Assembly (NCBI GenBank): GCA_964650885.1
Contig: CAZYXG010000030.1
Location: 1-29,811 of the forward strand
Reading direction: 5' to 3'
DNA from: JAPLFM01 sp964650885
Lineage (GTDB): Bacteria; Bacteroidota; Ignavibacteria; Kapaibacteriales; UBA2268
DNA length: 29,811 nucleotides
Position 1 is the stretch's first letter; every line of letters begins with the position of its first letter. Both the position numbers and the translations under genes were made by a program. Shown one piece after another: positions 17,925 through 25,509 of this stretch. The notes beneath the pieces were generated by a model. That model made no database searches and was not told the DNA's origin. It worked only from the letters and a program-made list of their open reading frames with translations.

Positions 17925-18912
17925 ATAGAACGCTCCTTGAAGAAAGCCCAGCGGCAACAAAATTTTCAATTCCGAAATAATCTAATCCATATTCTGTGAT
18001 TTTGAAACCACCAGCAGTCAATCTTTCTTTAAATCCAGCCTTTGAATATAGGCGAATGTGGTCGTCCTGACCAAAATATTTCCAACGTTCAACTGGATTT
18101 GTTATATTTGCATCTTCCAATATCACTTTCAAAGTCAAACATATTGGCGACATAAATATTGCCCATCCACTATTTTTCAATACCCGTTTGCATTCACGAA
18201 TGGCTTGAACATCATCTGAAACATGTTCCAAAACGTGGGAGCAAATCACTGCATCGAAAGTGCTATCTGTGAATTGGTGCATATTCATAATATCTACTTT
18301 CTCATCGAAGCTATCTATTAGCCAATCAGCACTGCGATAGTTGAAATTATTATTCCAATTAATATAATTAGCAAATGATTTCGATGGAGCAAAGTCCAAA
18401 GTATTTATCTTATGACCAACAGGATTTTCAGTGGTAATTTTATCTATAAAAAGAGCATAAAGTCTATCTCTATCAGTAGCCCCACAATTTGGGCATAAAT
18501 ATTTATTATGGTTTAAAGTTTCAAATTCATCTAAAGTATAAGGAAATTCGTATTGCTCCAATTGCTTTGTGTAGTCGTTTGGCAATGGCAAATAATCAGC
18601 CACTTGGTTACGACAAACTGGGCAACGATATGTAAACTCATAGCTATCTAATATTTCCTTAGCTCTTTTACTATTTGGGAAATTTGCGAATTCCAAAAGT
18701 GCTGCTTCCTTTGCCTTTTGGTGGTCATTTCTGCCTAAATAAATCATAGCACGCAGATAATGAAGATTCTCAACTGCGTAGTTATCCAAAGCAGCTCTTT
18801 CCAAAATGCTAAGTGCAGTATCCACATCATCGGCTTCTAATAGTAGCTCTGCGGCATCCATCTTTCGCCAAATATGAACTGAATTTAAGTCTCTTTGTTT
18901 ATCAAATTTCAT
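17911..18912 (-). CDS. Class I SAM-dependent methyltransferase with N-terminal TPR-like helices and zinc ribbon
   Basis: A 333-residue protein and the first gene of the glycan cassette. Residues 15-90 form helix pairs like TPRs. Two CxxC knuckles (Cys97/Cys100 and Cys140/Cys143) make a probable zinc ribbon. Residues 165-333 are a methyltransferase: motif I is the 'TLDFAPSKSF' form rather than GxGxG, then 'DAVICSHVLEHV' near 220 and 'ECKRVLKNSGWAIF' near 240. The substrate is probably a sugar or glycan, judged only from its neighbours. The ATG at 18912 was preferred; an in-frame GTG at 18933 would add 7 residues and cannot be excluded. Its stop overlaps the acyltransferase start by 14 bases. 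The gene diverges from mnmE. Confidence 0.85.
   Translation of the reverse strand: MKFDKQRDLNSVHIWRKMDAAELLLEADDVDTALSILERAALDNYAVENLHYLRAMIYLGRNDHQKAKEAALLEFANFPNSKRAKEILDSYEFTYRCPVCRNQVADYLPLPNDYTKQLEQYEFPYTLDEFETLNHNKYLCPNCGATDRDRLYALFIDKITTENPVGHKINTLDFAPSKSFANYINWNNNFNYRSADWLIDSFDEKVDIMNMHQFTDSTFDAVICSHVLEHVSDDVQAIRECKRVLKNSGWAIFMSPICLTLKVILEDANITNPVERWKYFGQDDHIRLYSKAGFKERLTAGGFKITEYGLDYFGIENFVAAGLSSRSVLYVGR
17933..17938 (-). promoter_or_regulatory. Strong Shine-Dalgarno (AAGGAG) for the acyltransferase gene, inside the methyltransferase gene
   Basis: AAGGAG on the minus strand lies 8 bases upstream of the ATG at 17924. It decides that start. Most other genes in the window lack a good site, so this one stands out; it may support re-initiation after the methyltransferase stop at 17911. 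Confidence 0.7.
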
Positions 18913-18966
18913 GATTTTATGTAATTCTCCCACCCTAATTGTGCAATAAATGTGCCATAAGTATTG

Positions 18967-18974
18967 TAAATTTG
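18967..18974 (+). promoter_or_regulatory. Putative -7 promoter box (TAAATTTG) for mnmE
   Basis: An exact TAnnTTTG match ends 27 bases before the mnmE ATG. An ATTG at 18938-18941 is the nearest -33 candidate but is spaced 25 rather than about 19 bases away. Confidence 0.4.
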
Positions 18975-19001
18975 CTTTACTTATAAAATTGAGAAATTAA
19001 A

Positions 19002-20345
19002 ATGGAACGCACAATTGCTGCAATAGCTACTGCACCTGGTACATCGGGCCTGTCTGTAATCAGAATTAGTGGCGAAAATGCCTTTGAAATAGCAGACAAA
19101 ATATTCCAAGGCAAAAGGAAAACTGCCGATGCTGAAAGCCACCGAATACTATACGGCAATTTGGTGCAGAAGGGTACAATAATAGACACAGCCACAGCTT
19201 CAGTTTTCCGCAAGCCAAATAGCTATACTGGTGAGAATATTGTTGAATTTGGCTGCCACGGCGGTGTTGTTGTAGCAGATTTGGTTTTAAATGCACTACT
19301 TTCTGAAGGTGCTGAACTTGCCGAGCCAGGAGAATTCACCAAGAAAGCATTTCTTAATGGCAAATTGGACTTGGCTCAAGTGGAAGCAGTTGCAGATTTG
19401 ATACATACTGTTTCAGTGCCTGGTGCAAAGACTGCGGCAAGGCAATTGGCTGGAGAGTTTACACTAAGATTGGCACAATTTAGAAAACAGTTAATTGAAA
19501 TTGCATCGCTTTTGGAATTGGAATTAGACTTTTCCGAAGAAGATGTTGAATTTGTAGATAGAACAGATATTATTGTGAAAATTAACTCTGCAAACGATGT
19601 GTGTAAAAACTTATCGGATAGTTATAAATCGGCTGAGATTCTGCGTTCTGGCTTTGTGGTTGGAATCGCTGGTTTTCCAAATTCTGGCAAATCCACTTTG
19701 TTTAATTCACTGATAGATAGATATAGAGCTATTGTTACTGCTATTGCAGGAACTACTAGAGATTACTTGCAAGAGACTTTCTATATAGATGGAATTGCAA
19801 TTCGTTTGATAGATACTGCTGGCATTAGAGATACAGACGATGTTGTGGAAATTGAGGGTATTAAAATGGTGGATAGCATTATGGAGCAATCTAATTTAAT
19901 ACTTGTGCTAAATGATGCTTGTCAAGATAGCAAACGTTCCGATGAATTATTCAAAAATATCAGTGAGAAATACTCAAACACACAAGTATTATTAGTGCAA
20001 AACAAGGCAGATTTAATAGTTGGAGATACAGATATAAATGGAATATTAATATCGGCAAAAGAGAAAATAGGACTTAATGAACTACGAAATATAATAAGCC
20101 AAGAAGCAAGAAAAAGTGCTGAAAGTATGACTGATATTTTAGTTAATAACCGCCAAAGATTGCTATTGCAAGAAGCTTCGAAATATTTAACCCAGTCAAT
20201 TGAAGCAATTGGATTGAAAATGGAGAATGCAGTGGTGGCGTATGAAATTCGCCAAGCAGCTATGACACTTGGCAAAATAACAGGCGATGCCTGGGACGAC
20301 GACGTTTTAAACGCAATTTTCTCTGGCTTTTGCATAGGCAAGTAA
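19002..20345 (+). CDS. mnmE: tRNA uridine-5-carboxymethylaminomethyl modification GTPase MnmE
   Basis: With MnmG this GTPase installs the (carboxymethyl)aminomethyl group at C5 of the wobble uridine (U34) of certain tRNAs. At 447 residues it is full length. The N-terminal tetrahydrofolate-binding domain begins 'TIAAIATAPGTSGLSVIRISG'. A helical domain carries the inserted G domain: G1 GFPNSGKS at 224-231, G2 in 'AGTTRD' near 249, G3 DTAGI at 271-275, G4 NKAD at 334-337 and G5 'SAK'. The C terminus ends exactly in the family motif FCIGK, whose cysteine (Cys444) is conserved. In G1 the usual GxPNVGKS has Ser in place of Val, a mild variation. It is monocistronic here, opposite the glycan cassette, with a TAAATTTG box 27 bases upstream. 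Confidence 0.97.
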   Translation: MERTIAAIATAPGTSGLSVIRISGENAFEIADKIFQGKRKTADAESHRILYGNLVQKGTIIDTATASVFRKPNSYTGENIVEFGCHGGVVVADLVLNALLSEGAELAEPGEFTKKAFLNGKLDLAQVEAVADLIHTVSVPGAKTAARQLAGEFTLRLAQFRKQLIEIASLLELELDFSEEDVEFVDRTDIIVKINSANDVCKNLSDSYKSAEILRSGFVVGIAGFPNSGKSTLFNSLIDRYRAIVTAIAGTTRDYLQETFYIDGIAIRLIDTAGIRDTDDVVEIEGIKMVDSIMEQSNLILVLNDACQDSKRSDELFKNISEKYSNTQVLLVQNKADLIVGDTDINGILISAKEKIGLNELRNIISQEARKSAESMTDILVNNRQRLLLQEASKYLTQSIEAIGLKMENAVVAYEIRQAAMTLGKITGDAWDDDVLNAIFSGFCIGK

Positions 20346-20376
20346 GAAAGGAAGTGTATTTGTTGAATATTATTCA

Positions 20377-20623
20377 TTATAAAAAATGAGAAATAATATC
20401 ATCATAATCAGCAATATTTAAAGCATTTAGATAATCTTTCTTGTCCGTTGATTTAATATCTATTGGAGGAAAGTGGAGTTTTTAAAAGCAAACAATTCAT
20501 AAGTAAAAGTCTAATTTTTCATCTAATTTATTTTTGAGACTCTGATTTCATAGGCATTAACGTATCAAAAGTATGCTTAATATCTTCTATTTTCAGAATA
20601 TTTTCTTGCACTATCTTTTGTTC
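20377..20623 (-). pseudogene. Decayed Fic-family gene remnant
   Basis: The 340 bases between mnmE and the UbiA-like gene hold no intact gene, but the minus strand reads as two broken pieces. From about 20623 downward it encodes 'ENILKIEDIKHTFDTLMPM' and then 'KSESQK', followed by an in-frame stop. After a one-base frame shift 'LDEKLDFYL' follows, ending at another stop. A third stretch in a new frame encodes 'FPPIDIKSTDKKDYLNALN' and continues 'IADYDDIISHFL' to a TAA at 20377-20379. The first two resemble the N-terminal helix of Fic proteins just before the 'NHIEGN' motif. The third resembles their C-terminal 'PIxIKxxDKxxYLxAL' segment. The middle, including the HPFxxGNGR catalytic motif, is missing. 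I read this as a Fic (AMPylase-type) gene destroyed by an internal deletion and frameshifts. The family call rests on memory of motifs. Confidence 0.5.
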
Positions 20624-20685
20624 TTATTGGCAGAATTCGTTTTACAAATTACCATTTTTCTTTATTATTATGAATTTTGATTTGC

Positions 20686-21534
20686 TTAACATGAGAACAC
20701 AACAACCAATATTCCCTGAAAAAGCATAGTCCCATCTAATATTCCATAGTGGTAGTAATCCAATTTCTTAGTTCTTTGGCTTGATATAAAATAGACAGTG
20801 GAAATGCTTGATATAATTAATGGAATTACAATATACAATAAACCGAAATAATGTATTATTGATAATACTGAGAATAATGTTAATGCAATATTTGAAATCC
20901 ATAGTGCTTGTTTCTCGCTAAGTAATTGTGGTATGGTTTTCAAATTTGCAATCGTATCTACTTCTTTATCTCTTATATCAAATGGAATGGTGATGGCAAA
21001 AACAAATAAGAATCTTTCTATCAGCATAGACCAAAGATGAGACTCAGCAAAACTCTGTCCTGACTTAATTACTGGCAATAATATAGTTGTGCCAGACCAA
21101 ACAATTGCTATTAAAAATATCTTCAAGTATGGAATTTCTCTAAATCTTACAACTTGTTTCTTGGTTAGATAGACGGGTACAGAATAGAAAATAGTCAGCA
21201 ACGCAAATGGAGCCAAGGCAATAAGTATTTTTATATCCGCCATAAAGCAAACTATACCAAAACCAATTACCGAAAAAGCAACTAACAAGTAGAATCCCAT
21301 TAAATTCTCTTGCACCCACTTATGTTTGGGTGAATTTAAAGCATCTTTGTTTTTAAGAATTGTTATTAGCCGATGTAGATTATATTCAAAAAGTGTTGCA
21401 AAGAAAATAATGAATAAATATGGGTGTAATGTGGGCTTCATACCTAACTGTATTTGTGTAGCTATTGTTAGCGAAACCCCAGCAAGTGAAATATAGATAT
21501 TTGAATTAATTAAGAATTCAATGAGCTTTTTCAT
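20686..21534 (-). CDS. UbiA-like polytopic membrane protein
   Basis: A 282-residue protein with about eight hydrophobic helices, resembling the UbiA prenyltransferase superfamily. The second aspartate motif is present as D186-x2-D189-x3-D193 ('PFDIRDKEVD'), with 'YHYGILDGTM' near the C terminus. The first motif, normally NDxxDxxxD and needed for the prenyl diphosphate magnesium site, is replaced by 'FEYNLHR' at 49-55 with no paired aspartates. Divergent UbiA-like proteins of this kind occur in Bacteroidota, and their substrate is unknown. It follows the 106-residue gene by 48 bases and may be co-transcribed with it. Prenyl transfer activity is therefore uncertain. Confidence 0.75.
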   Translation of the reverse strand: MKKLIEFLINSNIYISLAGVSLTIATQIQLGMKPTLHPYLFIIFFATLFEYNLHRLITILKNKDALNSPKHKWVQENLMGFYLLVAFSVIGFGIVCFMADIKILIALAPFALLTIFYSVPVYLTKKQVVRFREIPYLKIFLIAIVWSGTTILLPVIKSGQSFAESHLWSMLIERFLFVFAITIPFDIRDKEVDTIANLKTIPQLLSEKQALWISNIALTLFSVLSIIHYFGLLYIVIPLIISSISTVYFISSQRTKKLDYYHYGILDGTMLFQGILVVVFSC

Positions 21535-21582
21535 TTTATTCTATTGGTATTTAATTTTAAACTAATTCTGGCAAACTTCACA

Positions 21583-21903
21583 TTATCTCACAATTATAAA
21601 CTTACCCAAGTTAAACTCTTCACCATTTTTCTGGAGTCGAGCATAGTAAGTGCCAAAATAAAGTTTATCTGTTTGGATAGGCAGTTCTTTTTGGTCTTTG
21701 CTTAAGCTGTAAGTAAGTATTTCTTCTCCAGTTTGGGTAAATATTTTAACGAAAGAGTTAGATAGATCGAGCGATTCTTTGAATAATACCATTGCAGATG
21801 AATAGTCATTTGTTTGTAACAAAGATCCAAATTTATTGTCTTTAAAAACAACAGCTTGAATAGCAGAGTCTTGATATTTTAAATTTTCTAATTGTAAATG
21901 CAT
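21583..21903 (-). CDS. Small hypothetical protein resembling a T9SS C-terminal domain
   Basis: A 106-residue protein with no signal peptide. Its last 55 residues ('VKIFTQTGEEILTYSL', then 'LYFGTYYARLQKNGEEFNLG' and a final 'KFIIVR') follow the beta-strand pattern of type IX sorting tails: 'v.lfd..G..v', 'l..GiYf.rl..ng', 'kkiiv'. In-frame stops lie just upstream of the ATG, so it is not currently the end of a longer secreted protein. It may be a remnant of one, or a genuine stand-alone cytoplasmic protein. A TAAGTTTG box 23 bases upstream of the start supports transcription. Function unknown. Confidence 0.55.
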   Translation of the reverse strand: MHLQLENLKYQDSAIQAVVFKDNKFGSLLQTNDYSSAMVLFKESLDLSNSFVKIFTQTGEEILTYSLSKDQKELPIQTDKLYFGTYYARLQKNGEEFNLGKFIIVR

Positions 21904-21925
21904 ATTTATTATACTAAGTTAATCG

Positions 21926-21933
21926 CAAACTTA
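21926..21933 (-). promoter_or_regulatory. Putative -7 promoter box (TAAGTTTG) for the 106-residue gene
   Basis: An exact TAnnTTTG match on the minus strand, 23 bases upstream of the ATG at 21903. No -33 TTTG at 19-base spacing; one lies 24 bases away. Confidence 0.35.
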
Positions 21934-22037
21934 ACAAATTTCCGTGTCCTTAATTCACAAAATAATTTTGAATAAAAAGTTACTTGGGAAAAAGTTACCA
22001 TTTCAAAAGTTGTATCTATGAGTACCCACATATATCA

Positions 22038-24125
22038 TCACTCACTTATTATCACTTCCACTCTGCGGTTTTGCTGTTTTCCTTGGTCTGTTTTATTGCT
22101 GGCAAGTGGTTTTGATGAGCCAAGCCCTTTTGCCGAAAGTCTTTCCTTTTCTATACTTTTGTTATTTAGGTATTCCATAACTGAATTGGCTCTATCTCTC
22201 GATAAATCTAAATTATTTTTGCTATTTCCAGTGTTGTCGGTATGTCCCAACACTTGGATTTTCATTTTCTTATTTTCGCTCATCATTGCGAAAACTTTGT
22301 CAAGCTCGGCAAAGCTTTCTTCTCTTATTTTGTCGCTGCCAGTGTCAAAAAATAGATTATTCAATCGCAATGTTGCTCCTTGCTCAATTGGAGTAAGCAA
22401 TAAATCTTTTTCTATTTCTCTATAAGCAGCAATTTTTGGCAAATCCATATTTTGGCTAATAGCATAAAATCCATTTTGTTTGGCTTCAAAGCCATATAAC
22501 TTGCCAGCTGGAAGTATTATTTTATAACTCCCATCTTTAGGACTACTAAGTGCCGTACCTACTATTTTCTTTTTCTTCAAATCTTTATAGTCAATATCTG
22601 CTGCAAGCGGCTCTTTAGTTTTGCTATTAAGTACTTTGCCATATACCATTACGACTGGCTCTGGCTTCAATTCATTTGGTAATTTCACTCTCACTATGTC
22701 GCTTCCACCAAGTCCACCGTCGGTTGTAACCATATATGCATATTCGCCATCGGCTGGCAAATTAAAACCAAAATCTGCTTTTGTAGAGTTTATTTCCGAA
22801 CCCAAATTTATTGGTTTACTCCAATTTTTCCAAGTGTCGTCCAATCTTTTGGTCATAAAAATATCTTGTCCACCAAATCCAGTGTGTCCATCGGAAGAAA
22901 AGTAGAGCGTAGCTCCATCAGCAGCAAGAAAAGGGAATTTCTCATCAGCAAAAGTATTAAGCACTTCACCAATATTAAATGGTTCAGCCCAAGTGTTACT
23001 ATCTCTTAAAAATGTAACATATAAATCGCTTCCGCCGTGGTTCTCTTTGAAATTAGTAGAAACAATTAACACCTGTTTGTCGGCCGAAATGCACTGTTGC
23101 CAGCCCAAGGAGTTGCTATAAAAATTCTCAATATTCATTTTCTTAGGTAAAGACCAGCCGTTAAGTGTACGTTTGGTGATAGAAACTCCAAATCCCTCTA
23201 TTTCACCTTTTGCATTGTAGCTATTTGCTAATAGCATCGAATTATTGTCAGGAGAAATAGACACTACCCAATTTCCACCAGTATTGTTTAATGGTCTGCC
23301 TATGTTTTTCCTATCAGTCCAATTGCCTAAACTATCTTTTTCCGAATAAAATATGTCGTTTCCATCTGTTTCGCCACCCATATTATATTTGCAATATTCC
23401 GTTGTGAAATAAATTGTATTGCCATCATAGCTCAGTACTGGCAAATCCTCACTACATTCAGAATTAATCTTATCTCCAAGATTTTCTTTTATTAACGGTT
23501 TCTTAGATTTATAGGCAATAGTGTTGGGAACACCTCTTTCTTGCTCCACTTTAATATAATCAAATTCATATTGTGTGTTGCCAGCCACAAACATACCCAA
23601 TGAGCCACCAAAGAATTTCTGATTTGGCACAGCTGCCACTTCCAAATCGTTAATGAAATAGTGAGAAGAATCTCCAATTTGACTAATTTTCAAAGTGTTC
23701 CAGTCATCTTTGTTCATCTTCATAGCTTTGCCGTCGGGCGAAACTTCTTTGAATTGTCCTTTTTCCACTTTGTTATTTTTATAGCTCCCCAAAGCATTTA
23801 TAGCAAATTGGTATGAATTATTAAATTCAAAAGAATTATAAACCAATCCGAAATAGTTCTGCAAATCACCTTTCAAATAGCGAAGTTTCATTTCTATAGT
23901 ATAGTCTAGTTTTGGATTGATTCGCACCATATTCCAAAAGTATTGCATTGAGTTATTCTTCAATTGTATTTTATAAGTGCCACCGCCTAACTCTGTTTTG
24001 AAGTTAGGAGTGTCTTGTCCCTTATACCAATCTTCTTTATCAAAATTTTCTTCGTAAACAATTTGTTTTGCATTTAAGCTGAAAGCAAAAAAAGTAATTA
24101 AGCAGAGTGAAAGCCAAGTTCGCAT
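22038..24125 (-). CDS. PorE-like outer-membrane-associated protein: LamG-like domain, PD40 beta-propeller, CRD-like domain and OmpA C-terminal domain
   Basis: A 695-residue exported protein. The signal peptide is residues 1-19 (cleavage after 'SLNA'), with no lipobox cysteine. Residues 20-198 form a beta-sandwich like LamG/DUF1080 domains. Residues 215-480 hold PD40/WD40-like propeller blades ('SYDGNTIYFTT', 'SPDNNSMLLAN', 'AADGATLYFSSDGHTGFGG', 'PADGEYAYMVT'). Residues 490-565 are a carboxypeptidase regulatory-like fold starting 'VYGKVLNSKTKEPL'. The C terminus (575-695) is an OmpA/MotB peptidoglycan-binding domain with 'GHTDNTGNSKNNLDLSRDRA' and 'NRRVEVII'. The propeller-CRD-OmpA order matches PorE, a T9SS component that ties the machinery to peptidoglycan. 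PorE itself is a lipoprotein with TPRs in place of the N-terminal sandwich seen here, so this is a PorE-like paralogue rather than certain PorE. Confidence 0.88.
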   Translation of the reverse strand: MRTWLSLCLITFFAFSLNAKQIVYEENFDKEDWYKGQDTPNFKTELGGGTYKIQLKNNSMQYFWNMVRINPKLDYTIEMKLRYLKGDLQNYFGLVYNSFEFNNSYQFAINALGSYKNNKVEKGQFKEVSPDGKAMKMNKDDWNTLKISQIGDSSHYFINDLEVAAVPNQKFFGGSLGMFVAGNTQYEFDYIKVEQERGVPNTIAYKSKKPLIKENLGDKINSECSEDLPVLSYDGNTIYFTTEYCKYNMGGETDGNDIFYSEKDSLGNWTDRKNIGRPLNNTGGNWVVSISPDNNSMLLANSYNAKGEIEGFGVSITKRTLNGWSLPKKMNIENFYSNSLGWQQCISADKQVLIVSTNFKENHGGSDLYVTFLRDSNTWAEPFNIGEVLNTFADEKFPFLAADGATLYFSSDGHTGFGGQDIFMTKRLDDTWKNWSKPINLGSEINSTKADFGFNLPADGEYAYMVTTDGGLGGSDIVRVKLPNELKPEPVVMVYGKVLNSKTKEPLAADIDYKDLKKKKIVGTALSSPKDGSYKIILPAGKLYGFEAKQNGFYAISQNMDLPKIAAYREIEKDLLLTPIEQGATLRLNNLFFDTGSDKIREESFAELDKVFAMMSENKKMKIQVLGHTDNTGNSKNNLDLSRDRANSVMEYLNNKSIEKERLSAKGLGSSKPLASNKTDQGKQQNRRVEVIISE

Positions 24126-24158
24126 AGTATTAATTCGTAAGTAATTGATTTATTTATT

Positions 24159-24166
24159 CAAATTTA
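24159..24166 (-). promoter_or_regulatory. Putative -7 promoter box (TAAATTTG) for the PorE-like gene
   Basis: An exact TAnnTTTG match on the minus strand, 34 bases upstream of the ATG at 24125, in the 196-base divergent region shared with prfB. Confidence 0.4.
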
Positions 24167-24283
24167 AGGGAAAATGCCGAATAAATCTCACTGAAATGTA
24201 AACTAATGCAAAGTAGCTACTCTCTCGTTTGGCTAAAGATTGATAAAAATCACTCTAATTACTAATAATTCAATATAATTCCT

Positions 24284-24291
24284 TAAATTTG
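24284..24291 (+). promoter_or_regulatory. Putative -7 promoter box (TAAATTTG) for prfB
   Basis: The same octamer as before mnmE and the PorE-like gene, ending 30 bases before the prfB ATG at 24322. Confidence 0.4.
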
Positions 24292-24321
24292 TGACTATTT
24301 TAAATTCACTTTTCAAAAATT

Positions 24322-25420
24322 ATGTTTGAAAATTACAAAGACAAATCACAAGAGCTAAAACTGCGTTCAGAACAGTTGCGGAGCTATCTTTGACATCGAT
24401 GGAAAAAAAGAAGAGTTAGAAAACTTAGAAAAACTTTCCGAAGATGCCACTTTTTGGGACAATGCTAATGCAGCCCGCCAAACAATGCAGACAATTGCAA
24501 ATCTGAAAGAATGGATAGACCTTTGGAACGAAGCCGATTTATCAATTGGCGATGTAGATGCTATTATTCTTTTAGCAGAAGAAGAAAAGGATGAAAGCTT
24601 AGAATCAGATATAGCACAAGAATACGATAAAACCGACAAAAAAATCAATGAGCTTGAAGTTCGCAATATGCTCTCGGGCAAAGACGACGATAGGACTGCT
24701 ATCCTAACCATCAATGCTGGAGCTGGAGGTACAGAAGCTTGCGATTGGGCAAGTATGCTAATGCGAATGTACCACCGCTGGGGCGAACGCCATAACTATA
24801 AAGTCTATATGCTCGATGAACAAGAAGGCGATATGGCAGGTGTGAAATCTGTTACTTTGGAAATTCAAGGTAAGTTTGCCTATGGCTATTTGAAAGCAGA
24901 AAATGGCGTACATCGCCTTGTTAGAATTTCTCCTTTCGATTCCAATGCAAAAAGACATACTTCATTTGCCTCTGTTTTTGTTTTTCCTGAAGCTCCCGAA
25001 GATGTGGAAATAGAAATCAATCCAGCCGATGTGGAAATGGATACATTCCGTTCTGGTGGTGCTGGTGGGCAAAATGTAAATAAGGTCGAAACAGCTGTCC
25101 GACTTCGACATTTGCCCAGTGGTATAATTGTAGCTTGCCAAAAAGAACGCTCTCAATTGCTAAATAGAGAGTTGGCTATGAAAATGTTAAAATCTAAACT
25201 CTACAAAAAGAAACGTGAAGAAGAAGATGCTGCAAAAGCTGTAACCGAAGCAACCAAAAAGAAAATAGAATGGGGTAGCCAAATTCGCTCTTATGTCTTC
25301 CAACCATACACAATGGTAAACGACCACCGTTGCGAATTCAAACGTACTGATATTCAAGCAGTTATGGATGGCGATATTGATGATTTTATCAAAGCGTACT
25401 TGCTCGATGATGGAAATTAA
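24322..25420 (+). CDS. prfB: Peptide chain release factor 2 with +1 programmed frameshift
   Basis: RF2 recognises UGA and UAA and triggers peptide release. Translation starts at ATG 24322 and reads 23 codons to CTT (24388-24390), then meets an in-frame TGA (24391-24393). A +1 slip at CTT-T resumes at GAC (24392) and continues to the TAA at 25418-25420, giving 365 residues. Recognition motif SPF is at about 203-205 and catalytic GGQ at 248-250, within two residues of the E. coli positions. The slip site CTTTGAC with an upstream GGAG is the classic RF2 autoregulatory signal: low RF2 slows termination at UGA and favours frameshifting. The 311-residue frame starting at ATG 24485 is only the downstream part and should not be taken as the gene. 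Confidence 0.97.
24380..24394 (+). promoter_or_regulatory. RF2 programmed +1 frameshift site
   Basis: It reads GGAG, C, TAT, CTT, TGA, C. The SD-like GGAG is four bases before CTT, the in-frame UGA follows the slippery CUU, and the base after UGA is C, the weakest termination context. It is nearly the same as the E. coli AGGGGG-TAT-CTT-TGA-C element. Confidence 0.95.
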
Positions 25421-25463
25421 ACAATATCAAATATTGTTGCTTAAAAAATAAGTTACTTAAGCA
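25421..25463 (+). other. Two small hairpins after prfB
   Basis: ACAATAT-CAA-ATATTGT (25421-25437) begins at the base after the stop. It is followed by TGCTTAA-N12-TTAAGCA (25438-25463). No T-tract follows, so these do not make a canonical intrinsic terminator. They could be a weak attenuator or mRNA 3'-end structure between prfB and adk. Confidence 0.35.
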
Positions 25464-25509
25464 AAGAAAAAACTTAAGATAGAATGCCAATTTATCTATC
25501 AAAGTTCTT

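Noticed and set aside
17925..17969. ATG at 17969 as the start of the acyltransferase gene
   Set aside because: The ATG at 17924 has a strong AAGGAG at 8-base spacing. The upstream choice increases the overlap with the methyltransferase gene to 59 bases and adds a non-family extension.
24485..25420. A separate 311-residue release factor gene starting at 24485
   Set aside because: It is the downstream part of prfB. The first 54 residues are encoded from 24322 through the +1 frameshift, which restores the normal RF2 length and motif positions.
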